Positions 24,689 to 33,192 are shown, counted from the first letter of the stretch. The stretch: 34,766 bases of DNA from Streptomyces scabichelini (GCF_011045015.1 NZ_JAAKZY010000105.1:1-34766); one strand, 5' to 3'. The notes: a model not told the origin generated them from the sequence alone. A program made the numbers and translations.

Positions 24689-24852
24689 TGCTTTCGCACC
24701 CTTCTTCGTGCCGCGTCATGGTGAGGTCCCCGATCGGGGCCACCGGCATTGAGCACATCAGCTTCCGTCGGGTCTGCCCATGCTTCAGCGGGCTTGGGTC
24801 CATACGAATGCGTACACAAGTGGTTGGGTGTCGTGGAGGTAAGCTCCGCTGG

Positions 24853-25752
24853 GTGGATGAACTCAGCGCGGTGATCGGCAGCCTCCGGGTCGGGCGTGCG
24901 GAGGCTTGCTCAATCAAGGAGTCGGGCTCGTGGGGCTGGCGGTACCCGCCTGCTGCCGTCAGTGGTTTCCACATGGTTCTGCGGGGCAGTGCCTGGCTGG
25001 TCACGGCCGACAGCCCGCCGCTTGCGCTGACGCCGGGGGACGTCGTCCTCACGCCATTCGGTGCCGAACACGGGCTCAGCCATGCACCGTCCGCACTCAA
25101 GGACTTACGGCCGGCCGTGATGCGGGACCGGTCGGCCCTCGACCCGTTCGATGTCGAGTTCCTCTGCGGCGCGTACTGGCTCAGTCACGGGCACGTTCAC
25201 CGCTATCTCCGATCGTTTCCGGATGTCATCACCGTGTCGCCGGACTACGACCGCAGCCCGCACTTGCGGTTGCTGACCGACCTGCTCGGCGCGGACGTGT
25301 CCGATACCGGCCCCGGGACCGGGGCGACCCGCTCGGCTCTGCTCGACCTCATGCTGACCCATGTGCTGAGGCAATGGCTGGAGCAGAACCCGGCGGCCGA
25401 TCGGCCGGGCATCACCGATGCGGCGATCGCCGCCGCGCTCCGCGAGATTCACACTAGCCCGCACCGCCGGTGGACGGTGCAGCAGCTCGGCGAGGCCACC
25501 GGAATGTCGCGCACCGCATTCGCCAAGCGCTTCACCGAGCTGGTGGGCCAGCCACCGATGGCCTATTTGACCGGCTGGCGCCTGTCCTACGGGGCCCGTC
25601 TGCTTCGCGAAACCGACGCCCCCCTGGCGACGATCGCCCGCGAGGTCGGCTATTCGACGGAATTCGCGTTCGGCGCCAGCTTCCGCCGCGAGTACGGCAT
25701 CTCGCCCGGCCGTTTCCGCAACGTCGAGCAGGACGGGCGCTCCGCAGGCTGA
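24853..25752 (+). CDS. AraC-family regulator with cupin N-terminal domain
   Basis: A 299-aa regulator. The N-terminal cupin-type sensing domain covers about 1-170 (GFHMVLRGSAWLV, LTPGDVVLTPFGAEHGLS). The C-terminal double HTH runs from about 195 (WTVQQLGEATGMSRTAFAKR, LTGWRLSYGARLLRETD, IAREVGYSTEFAFGASFRRE, ISPGRFRN). GTG 24853 is chosen with GAGGTAAG 10 bp upstream; the frame is open much earlier but that part overlaps the divergent methyltransferase. An in-frame TTA at 25105-25107 makes translation depend on the bldA tRNA in Streptomyces. It likely regulates itself and the divergent methyltransferase; the inducer is unknown. Confidence 0.92.
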   Translation: MDELSAVIGSLRVGRAEACSIKESGSWGWRYPPAAVSGFHMVLRGSAWLVTADSPPLALTPGDVVLTPFGAEHGLSHAPSALKDLRPAVMRDRSALDPFDVEFLCGAYWLSHGHVHRYLRSFPDVITVSPDYDRSPHLRLLTDLLGADVSDTGPGTGATRSALLDLMLTHVLRQWLEQNPAADRPGITDAAIAAALREIHTSPHRRWTVQQLGEATGMSRTAFAKRFTELVGQPPMAYLTGWRLSYGARLLRETDAPLATIAREVGYSTEFAFGASFRREYGISPGRFRNVEQDGRSAG

Positions 25753-25818
25753 CTACCGAGCACGAGTGGGCACCTCTGAGAGGGGTTTGGTGCGGGCGAA
25801 TCGCCGCTTATGCTCTAG

Positions 25819-26795
25819 CCTCGCCGTTTCGCTTGGGTTTGGCGGCTGGCGAGGCGGGAAACGCGAAAGTTCCTTCCTGACCTGGGACGATGAACCTTGC
25901 TGAGGGGTTCTGTCAGTCCAGGCGGAGGGCACTTTCTGCGTGAAGGGTATCGGGTTGCGTCCCAGGGTCTATGTCAGTGCCGATGGTTCGGGGGTCGTCG
26001 GGCATGCCGGTGCACGGTTGCTGGCGGATCTTGCCGATGCCACAGGTCTGACCGCCGCGTACTCCACCGCTCTCAGGCCGCTGCGGCCTCGCGGGACCGG
26101 ACATGATCCGGGACGGATCGCCACCGACCTGGCGGTGATGCTCGCCGACGGCGGTGAGGCCATCGCAGACCTGGCCGTGCTGCGGGACCAAACCGACGTG
26201 TTCGGCTCGGTCGCCTCGACACCGACGGCCTGGCGGCTGCTCGCCGACGTTGACGAGCGGGCACTGGCTTCTGTGCGCTCGGCCAGGGCTTCGGCTCGGG
26301 AGGTCGCCTAGCTGCAGGCGGCCGAGACCAGCGAGGGCATACCCGCTGCCCGGGCTGCGGGGCGCTTGCTGCCCGGCCTGGTCCTGGACCTCGACGCCAC
26401 GCTGATCACCTGCCACTCCGAGAAGGACGCGGCCGCGCCCACCTACAAGGGTGGTTTCGGGTTCCACCCGCTGCTGTGCGTCCTGGCCAACACCGGCGAG
26501 GCACTGTCCGGGCGGCTGCGGCCCGGCAACGCCGGCGCCAACACCGCGGCGTCTGCGCTTGCGGATATCGGCCACCTGGCCCTGGAGACACGAACTGGCC
26601 ACGGCCTTCCAGCGCCTCGCGGCACTACCCCGCCCGGCCGGCTGACCAGCAAACCCCCGACCGCCCACGACCCGAAAGACCTTGGAGAACCCGACCATGC
26701 GCCGGGACTCCTCCATGCGCAGGCAACGAAATCACCCCGCCCACGCGACAGCAGACGAACAGCGACGTCTCATCACCCCAACCGAAACGGCGAGG
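25819..26795 (+). mobile_element. Internally deleted IS1380 element with CTAG duplication
   Basis: A 977-bp element with terminal repeats CCTCGCCGTTTCG at 25819 and CGAAACGGCGAGG ending at 26795. CTAG at 25815-25818 and again at 26796-26799 is the target duplication, as expected for IS1380 (4 bp). The element lacks much of the transposase, so it could move only with help from another copy. Confidence 0.88.
25940..26645 (+). pseudogene. IS1380-family transposase, broken
   Basis: The frame starts MKGIGLRPRVYVSADGSG and runs to a TAG at 26311 after ASAREVA. It then resumes as LLPGLVLDLDATLITCHSEK, with the first catalytic Asp of the DDE core, and continues to SALADIGHLALETR. The C-terminal end, ELATAFQRLAALPRPAG, follows at once in another frame with its stop at 26645. 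Roughly 200 residues of the core, with the other catalytic acids, are missing. It is not functional. Confidence 0.85.
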
Positions 26796-26872
26796 CTAGG
26801 GAGCGTATCCAGTCGTGATCAATCTGCGGGATTCGCCCTCACGGTGGGGCCTGGACCGGTAGATCTTCTTGC

Positions 26873-26930
26873 GTGACGCGAGTGCAACTGACGGACGACG
26901 AGTGGGAGTTCATCGGGCCGTACCTGCCGA
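26873..26930 (+). pseudogene. N-terminal stub of an IS5-family transposase
   Basis: From GTG 26873, VTRVQLTDDEWEFIGPYLPI is the start of an IS5-type transposase. The match stops after about 20 codons where DUF397 sequence begins. The ~75 bp upstream (26799-26872) may be the element's left end. The rest of the element is absent. Confidence 0.8.
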
Positions 26931-27098
26931 TCCTCGTACAGCGGTGGCAGCGGTACTGAGTGTGCGGAGTGCGCTCACGCCTTGGACGGTGCCCTCGTAC
27001 GCGATTCCAAGAACGCCAGTGGGCCTGTAGTCGCCGTCCGTGCGCACGCCTGGCGGGCCTTCATACGGGCTTTGAGGACGGCGAAGCCGGAGTGCTGA
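26931..27098 (+). pseudogene. DUF397 gene fragment
   Basis: Out of frame with the preceding IS5 stub, this reads SSYSGGSGTECAECAHALDG, then ALVRDSKNASGPVVAVRAHA and WRAFIRALRTAKPEC with TGA at 27096-27098. The first ~15 residues and the start codon of a DUF397 protein are missing. From 26983 to 27149 it is a near copy of 19857-20021, including past the stop codon. Confidence 0.88.
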
Positions 27099-27178
27099 CG
27101 GCGGCACGGGGTTCGAGGAGATCAAGTGCTGCCCTCCCAAGCGTTGGACGGGAAGCGGTGGGACAGGGCTGGCCGATG

Positions 27179-27730
27179 TCAAGGACGAGGTAGGGGGTGT
27201 GCCTGTCCCCGTGCCTGGTGTCGCTTTGCGTATGACCAGGTCACCGCGGTCATCAGGGCCGGGATGGCGAACAGTGGGGCGAAAGCGAAGCCCCAGACGA
27301 TCTGTGCCGTACCGCTCGACATGTACGTCTGGCTCTCGACGGTGAAAGCGACCACGAGTTGCCACAGTGCCACCAGGACCAGGACGCCCGAGGCGGCCCA
27401 GGCCAGCCGGGCGAGGACCCTAGGGTGCAGCGGCCGCCACCGGTCACTGACGAGGAGCAGCGGAAACAGAGCGGCCAGCTCGGCAAGGACGGAGAGGCCG
27501 ACGACGTAGCCGATGCCCCAGCCTGGGATGTCGAAGACGTCGCGCAGCACCTGGTCGCTGTAGCCCACATAGACACCGGACGCCATGGCGATGCGCCACA
27601 GGCCGGACGGGACGGCACACAAAGCGATGGCGTGGGCGGCGCGGCGAGCCCAGACAGGCGCAGGTGCGGATGCGGATGCGGGGAGAGGGGCGGTCGCTGT
27701 CGTCATGACGAACATGCTGGCCCTGGACAT
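27179..27730 (-). CDS. Integral membrane protein
   Basis: About 183 aa with four predicted membrane helices: AIALCAVPSGLWRIAMASGV, GIGYVVGLSVLAELAALFPL, LAWAASGVLVLVALWQLVVA and IVWGFAFAPLFAIPALMTAV. The C terminus is basic. No transport or enzyme motif is seen, and I do not know its function. The start is uncertain between ATG 27730, 27715 (AGGG upstream) and 27706; the longer frame to 27871 does not look coding. It is alone, flanked by the DUF397 fragment and a gap. Confidence 0.8.
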   Translation of the reverse strand: MSRASMFVMTTATAPLPASASAPAPVWARRAAHAIALCAVPSGLWRIAMASGVYVGYSDQVLRDVFDIPGWGIGYVVGLSVLAELAALFPLLLVSDRWRPLHPRVLARLAWAASGVLVLVALWQLVVAFTVESQTYMSSGTAQIVWGFAFAPLFAIPALMTAVTWSYAKRHQARGQAHPLPRP

Positions 27731-28168
27731 GGCGCCGCGCTTCGTCCGCTGCGGCAGACCGTATCCGCCCTGCGGATGAGGGAGCACCCGCTGAGGGAGG
27801 ACCTGAGGAGGGCTCAATCGCCGGGCACGCCGGGTTAGCCCACGTCCGTCGATCGAGAACTTCGCGACCAACCCGGTGAACGTTCGCGGTCACGCACCAG
27901 GTCAGCCGGGAGGGAGCCTGAGTAGATCCCCCTCCCCAGCCCGGCCGAGGGCCGGGTCGTGGTGCCCGCGCAAGTTCACGCAAGTCCCTGGCTCCTGCTG
28001 GCCGTTGGGCGAAAGATCGGACACACACGACGACCGAGGAGGCCGGCAGGCAGCCAAGCCACTGGACGGCTCCGTTCCTGAGAACTAGGCCTTTCGGCCG
28101 GGTGGGCGCCCGTACAGCAGACTTTCGGCCGAGGGCCGGACGGATACCCGAGAGTCGAGTCTGTCGTC
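27731..28168. other. Intergenic region before the M1 peptidase gene
   Basis: I see no gene in these 438 bp. CTTTCGGCCG occurs twice (28091-28100 and 28122-28131), 31 bp apart, upstream of the peptidase start, and could be a regulatory site. No clear -10/-35 pair was found. Confidence 0.4.
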
Positions 28169-29635
28169 ATGACTCGTCACAGCAAGCACACCTTTCTCAC
28201 TGTCGCGCCGGCCGGAGCCACGGCGCTCGTCCTCTTCGGCCTGACGGCCTGCACCGATGTCGCTCCTGTCGGTATGGCGACGACCACGGGCGCACGCCCC
28301 GGGGCCGCGGGCCTGGGCGACACGCTCCATCCGGGACTCGGCAACGGTGGCTATCAGGTCGACCGGTACGACCTCGACATGCGCTTCACCGGAGACCTCA
28401 AGGAATACACGGCCACCACCACGTTACGAGGCCGTGCCACCCAAGCCCTCTCCCGGTTCAACCTCGATCTGGCCGGACCCGAGGTGCGCGACGTGACCGT
28501 CGACGGCCGCAAGGCGCGGTGGTCGCAGTCGGGCCAGGAGGTGCGGGTGACTCCGCGGACGGCGTTGCCGGACGGAGGCGAGTTCACCGTAAGGGTGACA
28601 GTGGGGGCGCGCGTGAGCAGCGAACCCGGCCGTGGCCTGTTCCGTGACAAGGGGTTCGTACAGACGCTCAGTCAACCCTCGTTCGCGCACCGTATGGCCG
28701 CGTTCGCGGACCACCCGGCGCAGAAGGCCCCGGCCACCATCACCATTACGGCGCCATCCCGCATGAATTCCATCGCCAATGGCGAGTTGGCGTCCGTCCG
28801 CCGTGACGGCGACTTCACCATGCGGCGCTTCGAGAACCAGGAGAAGCTGGCCCCGGAACTCATCCAGATCGGCGTGGGGCCGTTCACCGTCGTCAAGCGC
28901 CAAGGTCCCGACGGGCTCAAGCTTCGCCATGCGATCCCGAGCGACCAGGTGAACGCGGTCAGTCCCTATGTCGACAAGGTCATACCCGAGGCGCTCAGCT
29001 TCGTGACCAAACGGCTCGGTCCGCTCCCCCTGCGCACGTACGGGCTGTATCTCACGCCGCTCGGTGGCGGGTTGGAGACCCAGTCCCTGACAGTGATGGG
29101 CACCGAGGAATTCTCCGAGGAGGGCATGTCCATGCACGTGGACTCGATCGCCACACATGAGATGGCACATGAGTACTTCGGCAACAGCGTCTCTCCCCGG
29201 CGGTGGAGCGACGCCTGGCTGAACGAGGGTCACGCCACCTTCTACGAGTACCTGTGGGACGAGGAGAAGTACGGAATCAGCATGGAGGAGCGCCTACGCG
29301 AAGCCCACCAGGAGGCGAGCAGCAAACTGCGGAAGGAGGGCCCGGTCGCAGCGCCGCGCCGTGAAGGCTTCGAGCCCCATCCGGAAATGGCGCCTTACGG
29401 CTGGGGGATCTATGAGGGAGGCGCTCTGGCCCTGTACGCACTGCGGCACGAAGTCGGTGCGGCCACGTTCCAGCGCATCGAACGCGCGTGGGTGTCGAAG
29501 CACCGCGACGGCACCGCGAGCACGGCGGACTTCATTGCCCTCGCCAGTGCGGAGGCCGGTCGGGACCTGGAGCCCTTCATGCGTACCTGGCTGTACTCCG
29601 AGAAGCTGCCGGCGCTGCCCGGTACCGCTCGATGA
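28169..29635 (+). CDS. M1-family metallopeptidase, putative lipoprotein
   Basis: A 488-aa zinc peptidase of the M1 (aminopeptidase N-like) type, shorter than full-size family members. The N terminus is a signal peptide with lipobox LTAC, so the mature protein would be lipid-anchored outside the cell. The catalytic motif is HEMAH (His330, Glu331, His334) with Glu353 18 residues later in WLNEG, and upstream GGLETQSLT replaces GAMEN, a usual variant. The first third is the beta-rich N-terminal domain (YDLDMRFTGD onward). It should trim extracellular peptides. The start ATG 28169 fits the signal peptide, though the ribosome site is weak. Confidence 0.92.
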   Translation: MTRHSKHTFLTVAPAGATALVLFGLTACTDVAPVGMATTTGARPGAAGLGDTLHPGLGNGGYQVDRYDLDMRFTGDLKEYTATTTLRGRATQALSRFNLDLAGPEVRDVTVDGRKARWSQSGQEVRVTPRTALPDGGEFTVRVTVGARVSSEPGRGLFRDKGFVQTLSQPSFAHRMAAFADHPAQKAPATITITAPSRMNSIANGELASVRRDGDFTMRRFENQEKLAPELIQIGVGPFTVVKRQGPDGLKLRHAIPSDQVNAVSPYVDKVIPEALSFVTKRLGPLPLRTYGLYLTPLGGGLETQSLTVMGTEEFSEEGMSMHVDSIATHEMAHEYFGNSVSPRRWSDAWLNEGHATFYEYLWDEEKYGISMEERLREAHQEASSKLRKEGPVAAPRREGFEPHPEMAPYGWGIYEGGALALYALRHEVGAATFQRIERAWVSKHRDGTASTADFIALASAEAGRDLEPFMRTWLYSEKLPALPGTAR

Positions 29636-29663
29636 ACCAGCGGCGAGCCCGCTGGGCGCGGGC

Positions 29664-29697
29664 GCTCAGGGAGCTCAGGGAGCTCAGGGAGCTCAGG
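29664..29697. repeat. 9-bp tandem repeat
   Basis: GCTCAGGGA occurs three times in a row (29664-29690) followed by a partial fourth, GCTCAGG. It lies just after the peptidase gene and before repeat copy 2. Confidence 0.9.
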
Positions 29698-29713
29698 CGC
29701 GGTCGTGGTAGTC

Positions 29714-29792
29714 GGGGTAGGTCCGGCCGGGCGTGGCGGGTGACCGTGTTCGTAACTGCCGCGTGAGGCCCCGGTGTTGGCTGAGGACCTAG
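29714..29792. repeat. Dispersed 80-bp repeat, copy 2
   Basis: A close copy of 23605-23684, ending GGCTGAGGACCTAG. Here the sequence after CTAG is ordinary (TGGTGTGAGG), so this copy shows the state without an IS1380 insertion. It lies just upstream of the DUF574 methyltransferase gene. Confidence 0.85.
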
Positions 29793-29857
29793 TGGTGTGA
29801 GGTGGCTCTCGGTCCTACGTTGGGGGACACGGGGACACGTACATCATGGGAGTGGAT

Positions 29858-30700
29858 ATGGCTGACGGGTCGGCAGACCCTGCGGAGCGGGTGTTGTCCA
29901 GGATTGACACTTCGGCGCCGCAATCGGCGCGGATCTGGAATTACTGGCTGGGCGGCAAGGACAACTACGAGGTGGACCGGGCTGCCGGGGACGCGTTCCG
30001 GGAGCTGTTTCCCGGGATTGAGGACGAGGCCCGGGCCAGCAGGTACTTCCTCGTGCGGGCGGTGCGGTTTCTGGCGGGCGAGCGGGGGATCCGGCAGTTT
30101 CTCGATGTCGGGACCGGGCTGCCCACGGTGGACAACACCCATGAGGTGGCGCAGCGGGTGGCTCCCGACGCGCGGGTCGTGTACGTCGACAACGATCCGC
30201 TGGTCCTGGCGCACGCCCAGGCCCTGCTCACCAGCACCACACCTGAGGGGATCACCCGGTACATCGACGCAGATCTGCGGGAGCCCGAGCGGATTCTGGA
30301 GGCGGCCAGGGAGACGTTGGACTTCTCTCAGCCCGTCGCGCTGATGCTGATGGGCATCCTGGGGCTTGTCGAGGATCACGACGAGGCCTGCTCGATCGTG
30401 CGGCGGCTGTTGGCGGGGCTGCCGTCCGGCAGTTATCTGGTGCAGTACGACGGGGGCAACACCAACGAGGTCTACAACGAGGCCACTCGGCGCTACAACG
30501 AGATCAGCGGCGCTCCGTACTTCCTCCGCAGCCCCGAGCAGATCGCGCGCTACTACGACGGGCTGGAGTTGGTGGAACCAGGCGTGGTGTCTTGCTCGCG
30601 GTGGCGGCTCGATTTCATTGAGGGTGACGGTGATGGCGACGGTGCGGGTGGGCTGCCGCCGGAAGTGAACGAGTACGGCGGGGTTGCGCGGAAGCCCTGA
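29858..30700 (+). CDS. SAM-dependent methyltransferase, DUF574 family
   Basis: A 280-aa protein of the Streptomyces-type DUF574 methyltransferases. The signature SARIWNYWLGGKDNYEVDR (23-41) opens it, followed by SAM motif I FLDVGTGLPT (81-90), VVYVDNDPLVLAHA and ADLREPERIL. The end (SRWRLDFIEGDGDGDG) is acidic. The substrate is not known for the family. ATG 29858 has GGGAG upstream; ATG 29846 is the alternative. It is followed by a strong palindromic terminator and so is probably monocistronic. Confidence 0.92.
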   Translation: MADGSADPAERVLSRIDTSAPQSARIWNYWLGGKDNYEVDRAAGDAFRELFPGIEDEARASRYFLVRAVRFLAGERGIRQFLDVGTGLPTVDNTHEVAQRVAPDARVVYVDNDPLVLAHAQALLTSTTPEGITRYIDADLREPERILEAARETLDFSQPVALMLMGILGLVEDHDEACSIVRRLLAGLPSGSYLVQYDGGNTNEVYNEATRRYNEISGAPYFLRSPEQIARYYDGLELVEPGVVSCSRWRLDFIEGDGDGDGAGGLPPEVNEYGGVARKP

Positions 30701-30733
30701 CGTGACGCGAGGGCGAGGGCGTATGAGGGCAAG

Positions 30734-30763
30734 CCGGGGCCGACAGCATGCTGTCGGCCCCGG
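30734..30763. terminator. Perfect 30-bp palindrome, bidirectional terminator
   Basis: Half-site CCGGGGCCGACAGCA (30734-30748) is followed at once by its exact complement to 30763. It lies 34 bp after the DUF574 gene and about 90 bp before the end of the convergent methyltransferase gene, so it can end both transcripts. No T-run. Confidence 0.85.
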
Positions 30764-30855
30764 ACCCGGCCCGCGCTTCGACGTGATCGTCAGCGGTCCA
30801 TGAGGGCGAAGTCCCCCAAGCCGGCAAAGTCCCCCAAGCGGAAGCCTTCTGAGAG

Positions 30856-31626
30856 TTACGCCCCCTTTGTGAAGACAAGCACCTCCGTAGTGGCGACGCC
30901 CATGGGCGCCCGGAAGCTGGCCTTCAAGCTGCAGCCGAGGGTCGCGAAGAGGTCCACACATGTCTGGCGAGGCATGGCGGCCGGGTAGGAGTCGTGCCCC
31001 GCGCCGCCCTGCGTGGCCCAGGTGCGTACCGCGTCCGGGTCCAGGCAGGTCTCGGTCATGACGTCGAAGACGATCCGGCCACCGGGGCGCGTGACGCGTG
31101 CCATCTCGAAGAAGTAGCGGGAGGCGCAGAGGAAGGTCACGGTGTTGAAGACCTTATGGGCCTGTACGAGGTCGATGCTGGCGTCGGGTGTCGGGGCGAG
31201 ACTGCTTCCTGCGGTCGGTTGGGCGACCACACCGAAGGTGTCCACCAGGTAGTTGGCCCAGGGCCCTGCCGTCTCGTAGATCTCGTAGCGCTCCGGTGAA
31301 CACTCCTTCAGCGTCTTCTCCAGGTACCGTCCGGACCCGGGGCCGATCTCCAGCACCGTGTTCGGGCTGGCGGCGAAGACGCCGAGAGCCCGCAGTTCAT
31401 CGATGGTGGACTGGGTGGCGCCAGGCGTCCCGTTCATGACCTCGTCGATGTAGTCGGCGACCGACAGACCGGCCGCCCGTGCGGCCCGCGTCGTCGCCTC
31501 GAACGGGATGAAGTCGTCGACGCCCCCCAGGTTGTTCGTACTACGCACGATGTCGAATCCCGCACGTCCCAAGAGCCGCTTGGCCCCCGACTTCAATGCT
31601 GACGTTCCGTTACTTGCTGCCCCCAT
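30856..31626 (-). CDS. SAM-dependent methyltransferase
   Basis: A 256-aa methyltransferase. A ~90-residue helical N-terminal extension (GAKRLLGRAGFDIVRS, LSVADYIDEVMNGTPGATQS) precedes SAM motif I VLEIGPGSGRYLEKTL, then YEIYETAGPWANYL, SIDLVQAHKVFNTVTFLCA and RVTRPGGRIVFDV. The C-terminal part ends TTEVLVFTKGA. GARxG-like N termini recall methyltransferases of surface-glycan or natural-product loci, but the substrate cannot be told. ATG 31626 is the first good start. Confidence 0.9.
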   Translation of the reverse strand: MGAASNGTSALKSGAKRLLGRAGFDIVRSTNNLGGVDDFIPFEATTRAARAAGLSVADYIDEVMNGTPGATQSTIDELRALGVFAASPNTVLEIGPGSGRYLEKTLKECSPERYEIYETAGPWANYLVDTFGVVAQPTAGSSLAPTPDASIDLVQAHKVFNTVTFLCASRYFFEMARVTRPGGRIVFDVMTETCLDPDAVRTWATQGGAGHDSYPAAMPRQTCVDLFATLGCSLKASFRAPMGVATTEVLVFTKGA

Positions 31627-31727
31627 CAGGCATACCCCCCAAATCGTCTCAACCCTTGAAGTGTCAGCATAGGATCGCGGACACGGGCGCGCAGGGGGAC
31701 GGCGAATTCGCTACGCGGCTGTCAAGG

Positions 31728-31808
31728 CCAGTACAGCCAGTACGTCGAGGCCAGTACGTCGAGGCCAGTACGTCGAGGCCAGTACGTGGAGGCCAGTACA
31801 GCCAGTAC
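31728..31808. repeat. 14-bp tandem array with matching caps
   Basis: Four units of CCAGTACGTCGAGG (31737-31792, the last with one change) are framed by the same 16-mer CCAGTACAGCCAGTAC at 31728-31743 and 31793-31808. The rest of the 296-bp gap between the two methyltransferase genes shows nothing recognisable. Confidence 0.93.
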
Positions 31809-31922
31809 ACGGCGCCGGGCGCGCTCTCCGTCGTGGCCGGCGCCGCCTGCACCCGCTCAGGGTTCAAGTCGTCGTGAAGGCACGGCGGGGAGGGGCCTCG
31901 TCATGTGGAGTCGGCTTGCGAG

Positions 31923-32621
31923 TCAGGATCGAGTCAGGATCTGGATGCCCTCTGCCTCATGTCCGTTCATGGTGGCGACGGTAATGCGGCGGGTGTCGAT
32001 GGAGTCGAATCCGGCCAACAGAGCGGTGAACCATTCCCTCGGGTGGTGGCGGCACACCGCGCCGTCATCGGTCCTGAACACTCCGTAGGTGCCGTAGCGT
32101 TCGGCGAATTCGGCATAGCGGTCGCAGTTGCGCTGGTCGTCCTGGAGGAGCAGGTCGCTGACGTAGAGCAGTCCGCCTGGTTTGAGCACGCGGCTCAGTT
32201 CGCTGATCAGCCGTCGTTGCGCCCGGTCGTCGGGAATGCAGGTGAGCACCGCGAAGAGCAGGATCACGTCGACGCTCGCGTCCGCACAGGCCAGTGTCGG
32301 CGGCTCGTCCAGCACTGCGAACTGCATCGTGGGGTGCAGTTGACGGGCCCGGGCGATCATTCCCGGTGAAGCGTCGACGCCGGAGAGGTTGTTGAAGCCT
32401 TGCTGTGCGAGGTCGTTCATGATGCGGCCGTATCCGCAGCCGTAGTCGAGGATCGCGGCATCTCGGCTGACGTTGTTCAGCCACGGCATGTGGAGTGGAT
32501 GCGCGAACCGCTTCGTGCCCGTGGCCGCGGCCTTGTCCCAGTAGGCGGTCTGGCTGTCGAGTTCGGGCATCGCAGGGGGCTCCATCCCGTCGGCGTCTTC
32601 GGCGAGGGGCGTCACTGCCAT
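31923..32621 (-). CDS. SAM-dependent methyltransferase
   Basis: A 232-aa class I methyltransferase: ILDYGCGYGRIMNDLAQQG (motif I), LSGVDASPGMIARARQLHP, VDVILLFAVLTCIPDD and ELSRVLKPGGLLYVSDLLL. An early YWDKAA is common in small-molecule methyltransferases of this group. It contains the late pair HHPREWFTALLAGFDS. ATG 32621 is used as start; the ATG at MPELDSQTAYW would be about 17 residues shorter and is also reasonable. The substrate is unknown. It is unrelated in detail to the two nearby methyltransferases. Confidence 0.9.
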   Translation of the reverse strand: MAVTPLAEDADGMEPPAMPELDSQTAYWDKAAATGTKRFAHPLHMPWLNNVSRDAAILDYGCGYGRIMNDLAQQGFNNLSGVDASPGMIARARQLHPTMQFAVLDEPPTLACADASVDVILLFAVLTCIPDDRAQRRLISELSRVLKPGGLLYVSDLLLQDDQRNCDRYAEFAERYGTYGVFRTDDGAVCRHHPREWFTALLAGFDSIDTRRITVATMNGHEAEGIQILTRS

Positions 32622-32704
32622 GGTCTTGGGGCGTCCGCCTGGAGCGTACGGGGCCCAATCAGAGCTTGGGCAGCAGAAAGCCGGACACTTCGGTGCCTGG
32701 AAGC

Positions 32705-33100
32705 CTAGGTTTGCGGTGCCAGGGTGCGTAGGACGTCGAACTCGTTGCCCTCGGGGTCTGCCATGACCACCCAGTTTCGGCCTGGGCCTTGGCCCACATC
32801 CGTCTTGGTGGCGCCGAGGCCGAGCAGTCTGGTCACCTCGTCCTCGGTGCTGCCGTCGATCGGGCTGACGTCGAGGTGAAGCCGGTTCTTCACGGTCTTG
32901 CCCTCGGGCACCTGGACGAACAGCAGGGTGGGCGGCATCTGGCGGGCCCGAACATCCTCGACGGTCGGCACCCAGGAGCCGATCTCGACCTTGCCCTCAC
33001 TCCGGTCGATCACCTTGAAGTCCAGGACCTCGCACCAGAAGGCCGCGAGCCTCTCCGGATCATGGCAGTCAACGGCCAACTCCGTGAACCTACTTGTCAT
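32705..33100 (-). CDS. VOC-family (glyoxalase-like) protein
   Basis: A 131-aa single-domain VOC protein: FTELAVDCHDPERLAAFWCE at the start, RLHLDVSPIDGSTEDEV in the middle and NWVVMADPEGNEFDVL at the end, the typical glyoxalase-like layout with metal-ligand-type His and Glu positions. Role and ligand unknown. ATG 33100 follows GGGGGAG closely; the frame to 33214 is not coding in character. It is the third gene in a run of minus-strand genes downstream of the MOSC gene. Confidence 0.9.
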   Translation of the reverse strand: MTSRFTELAVDCHDPERLAAFWCEVLDFKVIDRSEGKVEIGSWVPTVEDVRARQMPPTLLFVQVPEGKTVKNRLHLDVSPIDGSTEDEVTRLLGLGATKTDVGQGPGRNWVVMADPEGNEFDVLRTLAPQT

Positions 33101-33192
33101 GACTCCCCCAGACGTTCTCAGGCACCGTCGCAGAGGACCGTATACCGACTCTGGACCAAAACCAGGCCCACGGTGACCGCCTCGCCGCCGCG

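Noticed and set aside
31728..31808. Possible CRISPR array
   Set aside because: Units are 14 bp and joined without spacers, and no cas gene is present.
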